This document shows, piece after piece, positions 32,530-44,114 of a stretch of 64,000 bases of DNA. Below the pieces are notes generated by a model. That model was not told the DNA's origin, did not search any database, and saw nothing but the letters and a program-made list of their open reading frames with translations. This DNA is from Eucommia ulmoides. Taxonomy: Eukaryota > Streptophyta > Magnoliopsida > Garryales > Eucommiaceae. A program made the position numbers and the translations under genes. Location of the stretch: positions 42,353,429 to 42,417,428 of the forward strand of contig CM028328.1 of the NCBI GenBank assembly GCA_016647705.1, read 5' to 3'. Each line of letters begins with the position of its first letter. Position 1 is the first letter of the stretch.

Positions 32530-34213
32530 GAGAAATACAAATCATAATATGAACCTTCAACTACCGAAATAAATTTTTTAATCCTCACATATTTCTTAGA
32601 AAATGGTTTCTAACATTTGCCACTCTATTGACATTATATTAACAAATCTATGTCATCTAGTGCTCTACAACTGGATTGCATTTATGGAAAGTGACAGTCC
32701 CCAAATATATCATTAAATTCTAAAAAATCTGACGATGTGAACTAATTCCCTATTCAAAAATTTAAAACAAAAACATCAAATTAATGTATAAAAAATCCTC
32801 TTCCTAATGCTATAATTTGTGAATTTTTTGGATGAAAAATGAAAATTTGAGAATGTTCATATGGATTGTTTCACAGTTTCTCTGCAGAAAATCGGCGGTT
32901 GTAGTCCTAAAATATCGCATCCACTATCCCACAAATCAATCACCCTACCATGTTGATCTCCCTCGATTCTTGATAATTGCTTAATTGCCAAAAAAACAAA
33001 AACACTCATCCCTCTCCCTCGAAATCCAGAAACACATCAAAACACCAAAACAAACCGATATGAACATTCACACAAATAAAACAATCAAACATGAACAATC
33101 ACAATCAATAAATCAAATTCCCCCAAAATCACAACTGCAACACTAAAATCAAACAATGAATATTAAACAAAAAAATTAAACCAAATAAAAAACATAGACA
33201 AAAAACCAAAGATCACCGAAAAATTGAAAAACAAACTCGTGTGAACATTTCACCAAAAATAAATGAACACTAAAAAAAAAAAAAAAAAAAAAAATCTTGA
33301 ATCAAACATTCACTAACACAAAATGATCAAACAAGAGGTTTGTTGTGAACATTCATCTGCAAAATTTCAAATCGAAAACTTCCAGATCTGAGTTTGTGAT
33401 AAAGACAAACCAAAATCAACACAGAACAGTATGAACATTCATAAAAACAAGACGTTCAACCCTAAGATCTGAAAATAAACCTAAAAAATGAACATTCACC
33501 ATCTCTAAAATTCCAAATCTAATTTCACTTAATTTAGAAAATTTTACCACTAGCCGTTGTACTAGATCTGGACATGAAGCGGAGAGAGAAAGAGAAAAAG
33601 GAGGAGGAGGAGCACGATGATGGAGACCATAGGAGTGCAGATGGAGGACGAGCACTAGCGGCAAACCAACAATGGCAAACCAACGTGGCGACGACGTCCT
33701 TTGTGGCGATGGCAAACAGGATGTGAGCTTCGGACAGTAAATGTGACGGCGGCGATGGCGAATAGGTTGACAATAGGCTACAACCAGAGGCGACGTCGGC
33801 GGTGGATGGCTTCGGCTTATTGTGGTAGCGGGAGAGAGAGGATGAAGGTAATTAGTTAGCAGCGGCAAGCTTCGGCGACCAGTTGTGAAAGAGGTAATGA
33901 AATGAACAAATGAATTTAGGGTTAAGGTTATATATATATATATATAAGCGTATAATTGTCCGTTTACAATTTTTTCTAACTGTCAAAGGATTAAATAATA
34001 ATATAAGGATCAAATAATAACCTTTTTTCCTAAATGGTTTATCGAAGAGAGAGTATGGAATATGGTTTAAACAATAAAAATCCCTTAAAAATAACATGCT
34101 CTATAAATAGAATAATAAAATTACAAAACCCGAAATAGAAGAGAATATAATAAGAACCGCCAAATATTTATTGTTGTCAAAAGACTTGGGTTAATATTTT
34201 TTTATTTGCTTTA
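32530..34213. other. Spacer without a supported gene
   Basis: AT-rich except for a purine-rich, higher-GC part near 33560-33870. The word GAACATTCAC (and GTGAACATTTCAC) recurs around 33063, 33240, 33346, 33431 and 33489. Related words recur on the far side of the copia insertion (41150-41760), so one older repeat may have been split by the copia element. Confidence 0.45.

Positions 34214-34282
<69 letters not shown>
34214..34282. repeat. (TG)n-(TA)n microsatellite, left half
   Basis: TGTGTG.. from about 34214 passes into TATATA.. up to the copia LTR. The (TA)n continues on the other side of the element at 40744-40793. Confidence 0.9.
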
Positions 34283-34290
<8 letters not shown>

Positions 34291-35265
34291 CAGAAAATAA
34301 GTAAAGAACGAGTTTACCAAAATTTCTTGGGATGAGTCGCGGACTAGGTCGCTCTCTTTAAGACGTTTCGCGGCTCTGCCCAAGAACGTGCCAGCAGTGT
34401 ATTAGCCCCGTCGTCCCCAGGATAAAACAGTCCAGAATTCTCCTCTGTCTAGGACGTTCTTTGCACTGTAGAAGTCCTGAAAACCAAACACCCCCACACA
34501 CTGTTCGCAAAACGAACAAACTGCTTGGAAACCAAAATCGGACTGAAAAAAACAGTACCGGAACAAATCGGAACAATTCCGGAAGATCAAACCAAAAATT
34601 GTTTTGGAACAGAAACAGAAACAGAAAAAAAAATCCGGAACAGAAACAGAAACAGTGCAGATCAGGAACAGAAACAGTGCAGGAACAAAAATGAGGAACA
34701 GTTCACTGTTTTTTTTTTTTTGTCCTTCAACTGAGAAAAAAAAAACTTCAATTTATAGGAAAAAAAATTTTTGTTTTGAAACCGAAAGTAATAAATAAAA
34801 AAACGTTTAAATATTAATTTAAAACGTTTTAACGTTTTTGTCTTAAAACGTTTGGATTTCAAAACGTTTTCCTTTTTTTTTTAATTTATTTTAACGGTTT
34901 TCAAATTCAAAATATATATATATATTTTTTATTTAATTAAACTGTTTTATTAAAAAATATTTTTAAATAAATTTTTTCTAAAAAGTAAATAAGTGCCACC
35001 TCATCACACGCGCGGCTCGGCCGGACGGACGGCGGCGGCGGCGCGCGCGTGTGTGGTAAACCAATAGGGATGTAACTCCTCTCCCCTCCACAAAATGTGG
35101 GTACCCCTTGGGGCACACCCCAAGTGTCTCACATACCCCTAGATATCCACTTTAATTTTTCCTCTCCCAACCAATGTGGGACAAAAGGTTTTGAGGAAAA
35201 AACCAATTTGACACATTTGGCACTTTTTATTCTAAAAATTAAATTAAAATTCATTTGTTTCAACA
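34283..35265 (-). repeat. 3' LTR of the copia element (983 bp)
   Basis: In plus orientation TGTTGTTGCAG.. to ..TTTGTTTCAACA. It contains a run of CAGAAACAG words (34610-34690), a (TA)n stretch, and a GC-rich segment at about 35005-35055 with CGGACGGACGGCGGCGG. The Asn/Arg/Gln-rich ORFs predicted here are products of these repeats. Confidence 0.92.
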
Positions 35266-35820
35266 ATCCCCCACTTGAATTTTTAAAAACAATTTTTTTC
35301 ATCGAGCAGTATAATTCAATATAAGATTGTGCATAAGAAAAGGTGTCTATCGACTTGAACCTTTACATAGTGAAGATGCTTTAGATTATACTAGAGTAAC
35401 TCGTAGTTTTGAACTCTATCTCTAACAACATCACACACACAACCCTATCAGGGTGTAGTCCAAAAGCCCGTGCTTTACGGCCATGCACGTGTATCCCAGT
35501 ATAGTGAATGCTCTAGAGAATTTTGCCCAAAATTCTATAAGAAGCGGCCACACTTCCACATTCACATAGGTGAATCTATCAAGAGTACTCTTATAGCTAG
35601 GTACTCCACTCAAAAATAGAGTATAGATTTCATTAAGAGTTAATAAAAACTCAACCTTCTATCGCTTCAAGATATCATGCTTCAAACAGCGCATTTATGA
35701 AATAGAACTCAAATTTATAGCATGATTTTTCTCATATCACTTCATGAGTTGTTATTACCCTTTGAACCTATTTCTTGGGATCTCCAGTCTATAGGTTGGG
35801 TTTCCCTCACAAGTGACTCG
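35266..35820 (-). other. Copia region between pol stop and 3' LTR
   Basis: About 550 bp without a supported ORF. It ends in the polypurine tract AAGTGGGGGAT (minus strand) next to the LTR. Confidence 0.7.
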
Positions 35821-38679
35821 TCAATCTATGGGCTTGAGTCCCATTCCTTTCGAGGTTTTGTAAACCTTTTCTCGAGCTAATCCTTTCGTCAAAGGATCGG
35901 CTAAGTTATCATCAGACCGTACATGATCCACTCTCACAGCCCCTGTAGAGATATACTCCCTAATAGTGCTGTGTTTGCGACGTATTTGTCGCTTTTTTCC
36001 GTTATAATAACGGTTCTGTATCTTTGCAATAACCGCGGTACTATCACAATGGATCAAGACAGCTGGAATCGATCTCTTCCATAAAGGGGTATCAAAAAGC
36101 AGGCTCCTTAACCACCCTGCTTCCTCGCTAGCCGAAGCTAGTACAATCATCTCAGACTCCATAGTAGATTGAGCCAAAATAGTCTGTTTCTTAGACTTCC
36201 AAGAAACAGCTCCACCAGCTATACTAAATATATAGCCGCTAGTTGCCTTGGAGTCATCTGAAAGGGTATTCCAATCAGCATCGCTATATCCTTCCAGAAC
36301 AGCGGGAAACTTCTGATAATGTAATCCAAGGTTCATTGTTCTCTTTAGATATCTCATAATCCTATCAATAGCATGCCAATGTTCAATACTAGGTCTACTT
36401 GTAAACCTACATAGTAATCCCACAGCATACGCTATGTCGGGCCTAGTGCAGTCAGTGGCATATCGGAGACTGCCAATGATGCTCGCATACTCAGTTTGTC
36501 TAACACCGTCACCGGTGTTCTTGAACAACTTCACACTAGGGTCATAAGGAGTACATGCTGGTTTACAATCAAAATAATTGTATTTCTTTAGAATCTTCTC
36601 TATATAATGAGATTGGTCCAAAGAAATTCCATGTTTAGACCTAGTTATTTTAATACCAAGGATTACACTTGCTTCACCAAGATCTTTCATATCAAAATTA
36701 GCACATAGCATGGATTTTACATTATTCACAACATGAATATTGGAACCAAAAATTAGCAAGTCATCCACATAAATACATATAATAGTGCAAACATCATTTT
36801 CAGATTTATAGTAAATGCATTTGTCACTTTCATTTACTTTAAAACCATGTGAAATGACTAGATTATCAAATTTCTCATGCCATTGCTTAGGTGCTTGTTT
36901 CAAACCATAAAGAGATTTATCTAATTTGCATACTTTGTTTTCTAGACCAAGAATAACAAATCCTTCAAGTTGGTCCATATAAATTTCTTCTTCTAATTCA
37001 CCATTCAAAAAAGCAGTTTTAACATCCATTTGGTGCACAATAAGATCATGAATTGCAGTAAGAGATAAAAGCACACGAATAGATGTAATTCTAGAGACGG
37101 GTGAGAAAGTATCAAAGAAATCTATATTCTCTCTTTGTCTAAACCCTTTGGCTACAAGACGAGCCTTGTATTTATCAATGGTTCCATCGGGATTCAATTT
37201 CTTCTTTAGAATCCATTTACATCCTATTGTTTTACAACCAGGAGGTAAATCTACCAAATGCCAAGTTCTATTTGACTCGAGAGAGTCTAACTCGTCATCT
37301 ATAGCCTCTTGCCATAATTTGGCATCTATAGAGGATAATGCCTCTTGGAGGGTAAGTGGATCCTCCTCTAAGGTATATGCATAGAAATACGAACCAAAGT
37401 CTTTAGCTATACGAGGTCGTTTACTCCTTCTAGGTTCAATATCTAATTCCTTATTAGATTCATTAATCCTAATGATAGGTTCATTACTAGAAGTCGAGCC
37501 CCCACTATTCTTCAATTTGAAAGAAAATTTATATTCATAAAAATCAGCATCATTTGATTCAATGATAACTTTATCTTTCAAATCATAAAATCTATAAGCT
37601 TTGCTATTTACCGCATAACCAATAAAAACACATTCATAAGCTCTACTGGCAAGTTTTCTTCTTTTGGGGTCAGGAATTCGAACATATGCCAAACAACCCC
37701 AAGTTTTAAAATAAGACAAATTTGGTTTCTTATTTTTGAAAACTTCATAAGGTGAAATTTTACTTTTCGATTTGGGAACTCTATTAAGTACATAGCAAAC
37801 CGTTAATAAAATTTCACCCCACCAGTGAGAAGCTGCACCGGAATTAAGTAAAATAGCAACTACTGATTCAGCAAAAGTTCTATTTTTCCTTTCAGCCTTA
37901 CCATTCATTTCAGGAGAATACGGTGCAGTTTTTTCATGAATAATCCCATGAGATTTATAAAAATCAATAAAAATATCGGAATCATATTCTGTTCCTCTAT
38001 CACTACGTAATCTCTTAATTTTCTTATTGCATTGATTTTCAATCTCAGTTACAAAATTCTTAAACATTTCAAAAGCTTCACTTTTATTTTTCATGAGATA
38101 AACATAAGTAAAATCAGAATAATCATCTATGAATGTAATAAAATACCGTTTACCATTCCTAGTCAAGACTCCATCAAATTCACAAATATCAGAATGTATT
38201 AAGTCAAGAGATTCAGATTCTCTAATTACTGATTTATGAGGGGTTTTAGTAATTTTAGCTTGACTACAAAATTCACATTTTTCAAAATCATTCAATGACA
38301 ATTTAGGAATTAGTTCTAAGTTGCTTAAGTTTTTAATAATTCATTTGTTAACATGACAAAGTCTAGCATGCCAAATATTAAAAGAACACAACATGTAAGC
38401 AGAAGAAGAAATTTTATTAATTTCAACATTCAGTTTGAACATTCCATCAGTTGCATATCCTTTCCCAACAAAAATATTATTTTTGGTTAAGGTGTACAAA
38501 TCAGCCCCAATAGTTTGAGTGAACCCCGCCTTGTTCAGAAGATAGCCCGAAACCAAATTCTTTCTCATCTCTGGAGTATGCAGAACATCTTTAAGGATGA
38601 CTGTCTTTCCAGAGGTAAACTTTAATTCCACTTCACCAGAACCGGCAACAATAGTGGAGTGGGAATCACCCAGCAACAC
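35821..38679 (-). pseudogene. Copia Pol polyprotein: end of protease, integrase, RT, RNase H
   Basis: One frame runs from 38679 to the stop at 35821 and is broken only by a TGA at 38341-38343 (a CGA-to-TGA change would explain it). From the 826-codon part: integrase with [20 protein letters not shown] and [13 protein letters not shown] (the D, D, E triad at about residues 36-140); RT with [31 protein letters not shown] and the catalytic [11 protein letters not shown] (about residue 525); RNase H with [18 protein letters not shown] and a C-terminal ADPLTKGL. Before the stop, IWHARLCHVNK is the GAG-pre-integrase motif. All main catalytic residues are present. It would copy and insert the element if translated whole. 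Confidence 0.93.
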
Positions 38680-39702
38680 TTTCTTATCTTCCTTTCAGAA
38701 TAAGATTTGAACATGGTACGATCATAGCAGACATGGCGTGAAGCACCAGTGTCTACCCACCACCCTTCGGATCCACCAACTATATTGATTTCAGAAATCA
38801 TAGCTATAAGTTGGTCCTCGGTAAGATTCGCCTGTGGAACAGGACGACGTCTTTGCCGGCAGTTCTGAGCCAAATGGCCCGCCTTCCCACAGTTATAACA
38901 AGTAAACTGTTCAGAATTATTTCTTGAAGGGAGTTTGTTCCTATTCTGATTTTGATGCACATTTCTGTTCTGGTTATTGTGGTTGCGATTCTGATTTTGA
39001 TTTTTCATATTTTTCCCTTTAGGTTTCAGAATAGCGTAAGATGATTTTTTGTGAGCGTTGTTAGAAACAACAAGCACTTCATCTTTCTGATCTTGTTTTC
39101 GGGCCTCCTCCTCAATCCGAAGACGAGTGATCAAACTTTCTAAAGAAAACTCTTTAGTTTTATGCCTCAGAGTATTCTTAAAATCTTTCCAAGAAGGGGG
39201 TAATTTGTCAATTAAAACAGCAACTTGAAATTGTTCATCAAGGGACATACCTTCAGCAATTATTTCGTGAGCGATTTTCTGAAGTTCATGAGACTGAACC
39301 TCCACTGATTTGTCGTCGGTCATTTGGTATTTCAGATACCGACTAACAGCATATTTTTTACTTCCAGCCTCCTCAGTGTCGTATTTCTTCGAAAGAGCAT
39401 CCCAAACTTCCTTCGCAGTTTTGTTAGAGCAGTAATAATCATACAGATCATCAGACATACCATTAAGAATAAAATTCTTACAATGGAAATCATTTTCCTC
39501 CCAAGACTTAACTTCTTGAATCTGAGCGTCTGTAGGAACTTGAGGTAATTGTGGTTTTTTCGGTCGTACAGACATATGCTACTTTTTCGATAGTAAGAAA
39601 AAATAACATTTTCTGTCTCCACCTTTTAAAATGAAACCCTTCGAAACGAAAGGGTTTGTTGAGATCAACAGTTACTTGTTTAAAATCGTGAACAACAGAC
39701 AT
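38622..39702 (-). pseudogene. Copia Gag and start of protease, two frameshifts
   Basis: Gag starts at ATG 39702 ([16 protein letters not shown], then [12 protein letters not shown], a typical copia gag opening). An extra A in an A-run near 39560 shifts the frame; the second frame (39575-38622) carries the gag core, an Asn/Gln-rich linker and the zinc knuckle CYNCGKAGHLAQNC. The protease active site is intact (WWVDTGASRHVC). A one-base loss near 38690 then shifts the frame into the Pol reading. Gag packages element RNA; protease cleaves the polyprotein. Confidence 0.92.
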
Positions 39703-39729
39703 CTTAGCAGATATTGAACGTCTTAAAAT

Positions 39730-40355
39730 TGTTGTTGCAGAAAATAAGTAAAGAACGAGTTTACCAAAATTTCTTGGGATGAGTCGCGGACTAGGTCGCT
39801 CTCTTTAAGACATTTCGCGGCTCTGCCCAAGAACGTGCCAGCAGTGTATTAGCCCCGTCGTCCCCAGGATAAAACAGCCCAGAATTCTCCTCTGTCTAGG
39901 ACGTTCTTTGCACTGTAGAAGTCCCGAAAACTAAACATCCCCACACACTGTTCGCAAAACGAACAAACTGCTTGGAAACCAAAATCGGACTGAAAAAAAC
40001 AGTACCGGAACAAATCGGAACAATTCCGGAAGATCAAACCAAAAATTGTTTCGGAACAGAAACAGAAACAGAAAAAAAAATCCGGAACAGAAACAGAAAC
40101 AGTGCAGATCAGGAACAGAAACAGTGCAGGAACAAAAATGAGGAACAGTTCACTGTTTTTTTTTTTTTGTCCTTCAACTGAGAAAAAAAAAACTTCAATT
40201 TATAGGAATTTTTTTTTTTTTTGTTTTGAAACCGAAAGTAATAAATAAAAAAACGTTTAAATATTAATTTAAAACGTTTTAACGTTTTTGTCTTAAAACG
40301 TTTGGATTTCAAAACGTTTTCCTTTTTTTTTATTTGTTTTAACGGTTTTCAAATT

Positions 40356-40399
<44 letters not shown>

Positions 40400-40740
40400 T
40401 TTTTATTTAATTAAACTGTTTTATTAAAAAATATTTTTAAATAAATTTTTTCTAAAAAGTAAATAAGTGCCACCTCATCACACGCGCGGCTCGACCGGAC
40501 GGACGGACGGCGGCGGCGGCGCGCGCGTGTGTGGTAAACCGATAGGGATGTAACTCCTCTCCCCTCCACAAAATGTGGGTACCCCTTGGGGCACACCCCA
40601 AGTGTCTCACATACCCCTAGATATCCACTTTAATTTTTCCTCTCCCAACCAATGTGGGACAAAAGGTTTTGAGGAAAAAACCAATTTGACACATTTGACA
40701 CTTTCTATTCTAAAAATTAAATTAAAATTCATTTGTTTCG

Positions 40741-40743
<3 letters not shown>
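39730..40743 (-). repeat. 5' LTR of the copia element (1014 bp)
   Basis: TGTTGTTGCAG.. to ..TTTGTTTCGACA in plus orientation. It is longer than the 3' LTR mainly because of an expanded (TA)n at 40362-40391 and T/A runs. The base next to it on the gag side begins ATTTTAAGACGTTC. Confidence 0.92.

Positions 40744-40793
<50 letters not shown>
40744..40793. repeat. (TA)n microsatellite, right half
   Basis: About 50 bases of alternating A and T, continuous with the left half before the copia insertion. Confidence 0.95.
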
Positions 40794-40795
<2 letters not shown>

Positions 40796-42612
40796 TATTT
40801 TTATTATATAGTCCTAAAAAATAGTGAAAACTAAAAAAAACCTCAATTACTACAACTAAGTTTTCAATTCTCAAACATAGTTCATTAAAAATTCCTCCAT
40901 TAATCTTGTATGAATAACCTTGAATATCTTCAAATTTATCAAATAATGTCACTTTATCCCCCTGTAGCCATCATACACCATTAATGTGCGTAAGTCATTT
41001 TAAGAAATAATTAATATATAAACAAATCATTTTTGTGAACGTTTTTGTTGTAAATAAATTCAATAAAAAAAATATCATCTTACTCGTCATTTCAAGATCT
41101 TCAACAACTATTTTAGAAAAAAAAAAAATGAGATTGTGAACATTCACAAACAAGCGGTTTTTGACGGTTATATTGTGATGTTCACTGTGTTGCATGTTAA
41201 CATATATATCCACATATAAGTTATTCATTGCCCATACTATTTCAATATTGATTTGCTAATGAACAACCACACTTAATAAATAAATAAAATAGTATGGGAC
41301 CAAATATTTAGTACAAATTTTTCTCCCATTAGTTTGTATTCATTTATAATCTATTTGAATTTAGAAAAACATTCACAACACGATTAATTATAACTCATAA
41401 GAAAAATTGTGAATGTTCACTTGTTGGCAACTAACGCAACAATAGAAAACATTGTCTAAAATCATTAAATTGACTAGTATTTCAATAAAAATTGTGTGAA
41501 TGCATACAAAACATTTACGATCATTAGTATTATATTGAATGTGAACTTTTACATTGTTTCAACAGGATTTAATATAATCATAAAAATAATGTGAATGTTC
41601 ACATTCAATGTGTTGTTGGATACTAATGCAATAGTAGCAACACACAGCCAAAACCATTAAATTGATTAGTATTTCAGCAAATAATTATGTGAATATTTAT
41701 AAAACATTTACGACCACTATTAGTATATTTAATGTGATTGTTCACATTGTTTCAAAATAGCTTATTCAACATGAGTCACTAAAGAAATGAATGCTCGTTA
41801 TAAAAAAAATATATCAAATCATCCAAGCATAACAACAAACATTTTGATCGATTACAACCAATACATAATGTCTTAATTGAACATTTCAATTCACAAAACA
41901 GTTTTGAAAATAGGTGATGTATAAGAAAAACAATGAAACGAAATGTATTACGAATGACAACTAAAAACTATAATCAGTTGATTAATCGACTATCCTGTAA
42001 TTTCGTGGCAAAATTGTTTAATGTTGCTGCCGTTTTCAGTATCGAAAAATTTGGAAATGGGAAAGGGAACGTGAAAACTCAAAATTCTTATGCACAAAAT
42101 AAAAAATACACAACTTAATTAACAGAAATATAACTTAGCTTAATCAACATTTTCACTGTTAGCTCAGAGCATAGATTGGTCGTGAGTAAGTCACTTACAA
42201 ATTTTTTCACTCACAAATTTTTTAGTTATTTGATTAACATAAAAAATATTGGACATATTGAGTTAATGCCAATTAGGTACAAATTTGTATTTGATATCAT
42301 AGTTAATATTAACTAATATATTATTATAAAGTCTTATTTGGCTCTTATCAGACTTGTAAATGAAAATAAAAAATCAAAAACCATATAATAACAACACTTA
42401 TTTTTAAGTAAAAACAAATAAATTCTCAGATCAAACTAAACGGACAAAGAGAAAAACATGAAAATTAAGGGGAAGAAAATGTAATTTACCCAATTGTAAA
42501 CCTCCAATAAAGGAGCATGGTTTGACCCCAGTACAGTATAACCTGGCAATATACAATTTCATCCATAAACGTTTTCAATATATGCAGATTGATTACGAGG
42601 CAAGTTAAGACA
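40794..42612. other. AT-rich spacer upstream of the transporter gene
   Basis: No supported gene. It contains the 182-bp tandem duplication listed separately. Any core promoter of the gene downstream should lie near its right end (42400-42600), where no strong TATA box could be chosen. Confidence 0.45.
41405..41770 (+). repeat. 182-bp tandem duplication
   Basis: GTGAATGTTCAC starts at 41409 and 41591. The following stretches share AATCATTAAATTGA-like, CTAGTATTTCA-like, AAAACATTTACGA and ATTGTTTCAA blocks, with clear divergence. Confidence 0.75.
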
Positions 42613-42796
42613 ATGACGTGTCTCCGTCAGAAGCTGTCTATAAGTCATTCACGTCGGTTCTGTGCTTATCCCTCACTTTCTTCAGCCTCCGAATTCAACC
42701 AAAAGTTCCTGAATTCACAACTACCCATCCAAAAGATCCGACCTGTTTGGAGGAGCGACCGCTTCAAGTTCATCACTCTTCCTTCTTCTCTGTATG
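42613..42796 (+). other. Candidate leader exon of the transporter gene with an upstream ORF
   Basis: This is a higher-GC, T/C-rich stretch typical of plant 5' exons, followed by a possible donor (TGTATG|GTGATC, 42797). Joined to the acceptor at 44068 (TTTCAG|AAAATGG), it would give a leader with a 1.27-kb intron. An ATG at 42613 opens a frame (MTCLRQKLSISHSRRFCAYP..) that stays open across this junction and stops at 44134-44136, overlapping the main start in another frame. It could instead be the first exon of another gene with an organelle-targeting N-terminus. Splicing is inferred. Confidence 0.35.
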
Positions 42797-43376
42797 GTGA
42801 TCCCATCTCTCTATATTGTTTTGTTTAGAATCTATGAATATCAGAATCTGGGTTCTTTTGGGGTTTTTTTCAGATTAGCTCAAACATTTGATTCAATGAA
42901 TGAGAATCTGTTGTTGTTTTTTTTTCGTTGTTGTAGATGCATTGCATTAATAAGAATCTGTCATAGGTTCCTGCAATTCAACCTTTCTTTTTCTTTAAAT
43001 TTTAGGAAAAAAAAATGTTTTCTTCTGAATTTTAATGGTTAATGCATTATAAGATTGATTCATGTTGTCTTTAAAAAACCCATGAAAGCTATATCTGAAT
43101 TTGCACCCCAAACACAGTAAATGGTTTTAAAACAAATAAATGATTTAAATGTTGTGTTTTGCACTCTGTGTTTGGTTTATCTTCTCTCAGGTTCCCTTGT
43201 ATCTCTTAGCGGCTCATTTTTTCTTTTTTTTTTTTCATTGTACTTGGTGCCGTTTGGTTGTCATTTTTAATTTTACTTTGGGCCCCTTAGGTTGTCCATC
43301 TTTTTGCGAACTATACTATTTTTTTATGAATTGTTATAAGTTAGTGTTCGGTGGTAAAAAATACTTAAATTAGTTA

Positions 43377-43833
43377 GGTGGCGTTTGGTTAGTGTTCCTG
43401 TTTTTCTGTTTCTACTTTTGGGATGGGATGGAATGAAAATTATGTTTACGTTCTGCAGTATTCTTGAAATAGAAACATGTTTGGTAACGGCTATTGTCTT
43501 AAAATTGTTCCTTTTAACTTATGAGAACAGAAACAAAAAACATATTTGTATGCAAAATTTGTTCTTTTTTTTTTCTTTCTCTTTAAATGTATGGTTGTCG
43601 GCATAGTGGTAGTGGCTGGCAAGATGATAGTGAAAATAGTTGTGGGAATGAATAGGAATCAATATTTTTTTTTGGTTTCTAAGATTCTTAAGGAATTCTA
43701 GAAATAGTCTCAAATTACTTTTAAAATTTTGGGGACAAAAACGTGTTTATCAAACATGTTTCTGTAAATTAATTCTAACGTTTTGAGAGCGAGAACAATA
43801 ATCATGGAACAAATATAGTAACCAAACGGGGCC
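43377..43833. mobile_element. Tourist-like MITE in the candidate leader intron
   Basis: GGTGGCGTTTGGTTAGTGTTC and ..ATAGTAACCAAACGGGGCC form the inverted ends, with TTA at 43374-43376 and 43834-43836. Length 457 bp, non-coding. Confidence 0.8.
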
Positions 43834-44114
43834 TTAGTTTTTCATTTTAATTTTATTTCTAATTCAAATGCTATTTGTAACTGTAATAAAATATAATTGA
43901 AAATTTAACTAAGATAAAATAAGTGTATGTTTCTCTTTTTCGAACAACAATTATAAATGTGATTAAATCATAGGTAAATGAAGAAATATATTGATTCACA
44001 ATTCTGCTAAATTTCAAAGACGAGATGATGTCTTTCCTCAATCTTGATGTCTGTTTTTAATCTTTCAGAAAATGGAGATTTGAACTCCAGTAGCCATTTT
44101 GAATTGCCAAAAAT

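Larger units (their letters stand above)
34283..40743 (-). mobile_element. Ty1/copia retrotransposon, nearly intact
   Basis: Two 1.0-kb LTRs enclose gag, protease, integrase, RT and RNase H in copia order on the minus strand. It sits inside a (TA)n microsatellite with ATATA on both sides, consistent with a 5-bp duplication but not proof in such sequence. The LTRs differ by about 13 substitutions plus length changes in simple repeats, counted by eye, so the insertion is recent. PPT on the minus strand: AAGTGGGGGAT just before the 3' LTR. The lineage may be Tork-like; this was not tested. Confidence 0.93.

Noticed and set aside
33416-33868. 150-codon minus-strand frame rich in Pro, Ser and His
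   Set aside because: Low-complexity, with a competing frame on the same strand, no recognisable domain and no exon context.
34461-34798. Asn/Arg/Gln/Lys-rich reading frames, repeated at 39972-40181
   Set aside because: They are translations of the CAGAAACAG repeats in the copia LTR and occur in overlapping frames.
42589-42828. First exon of an organelle-targeted protein
   Set aside because: Kept only as a candidate leader exon; no following exon with a recognised domain could be joined.
43230-43300. Another short Tourist-like element (GGTGCCGTTTGGTTGTC..GGGCCCCTTAGG)
   Set aside because: The ends do not pair well and no TTA duplication could be fixed.
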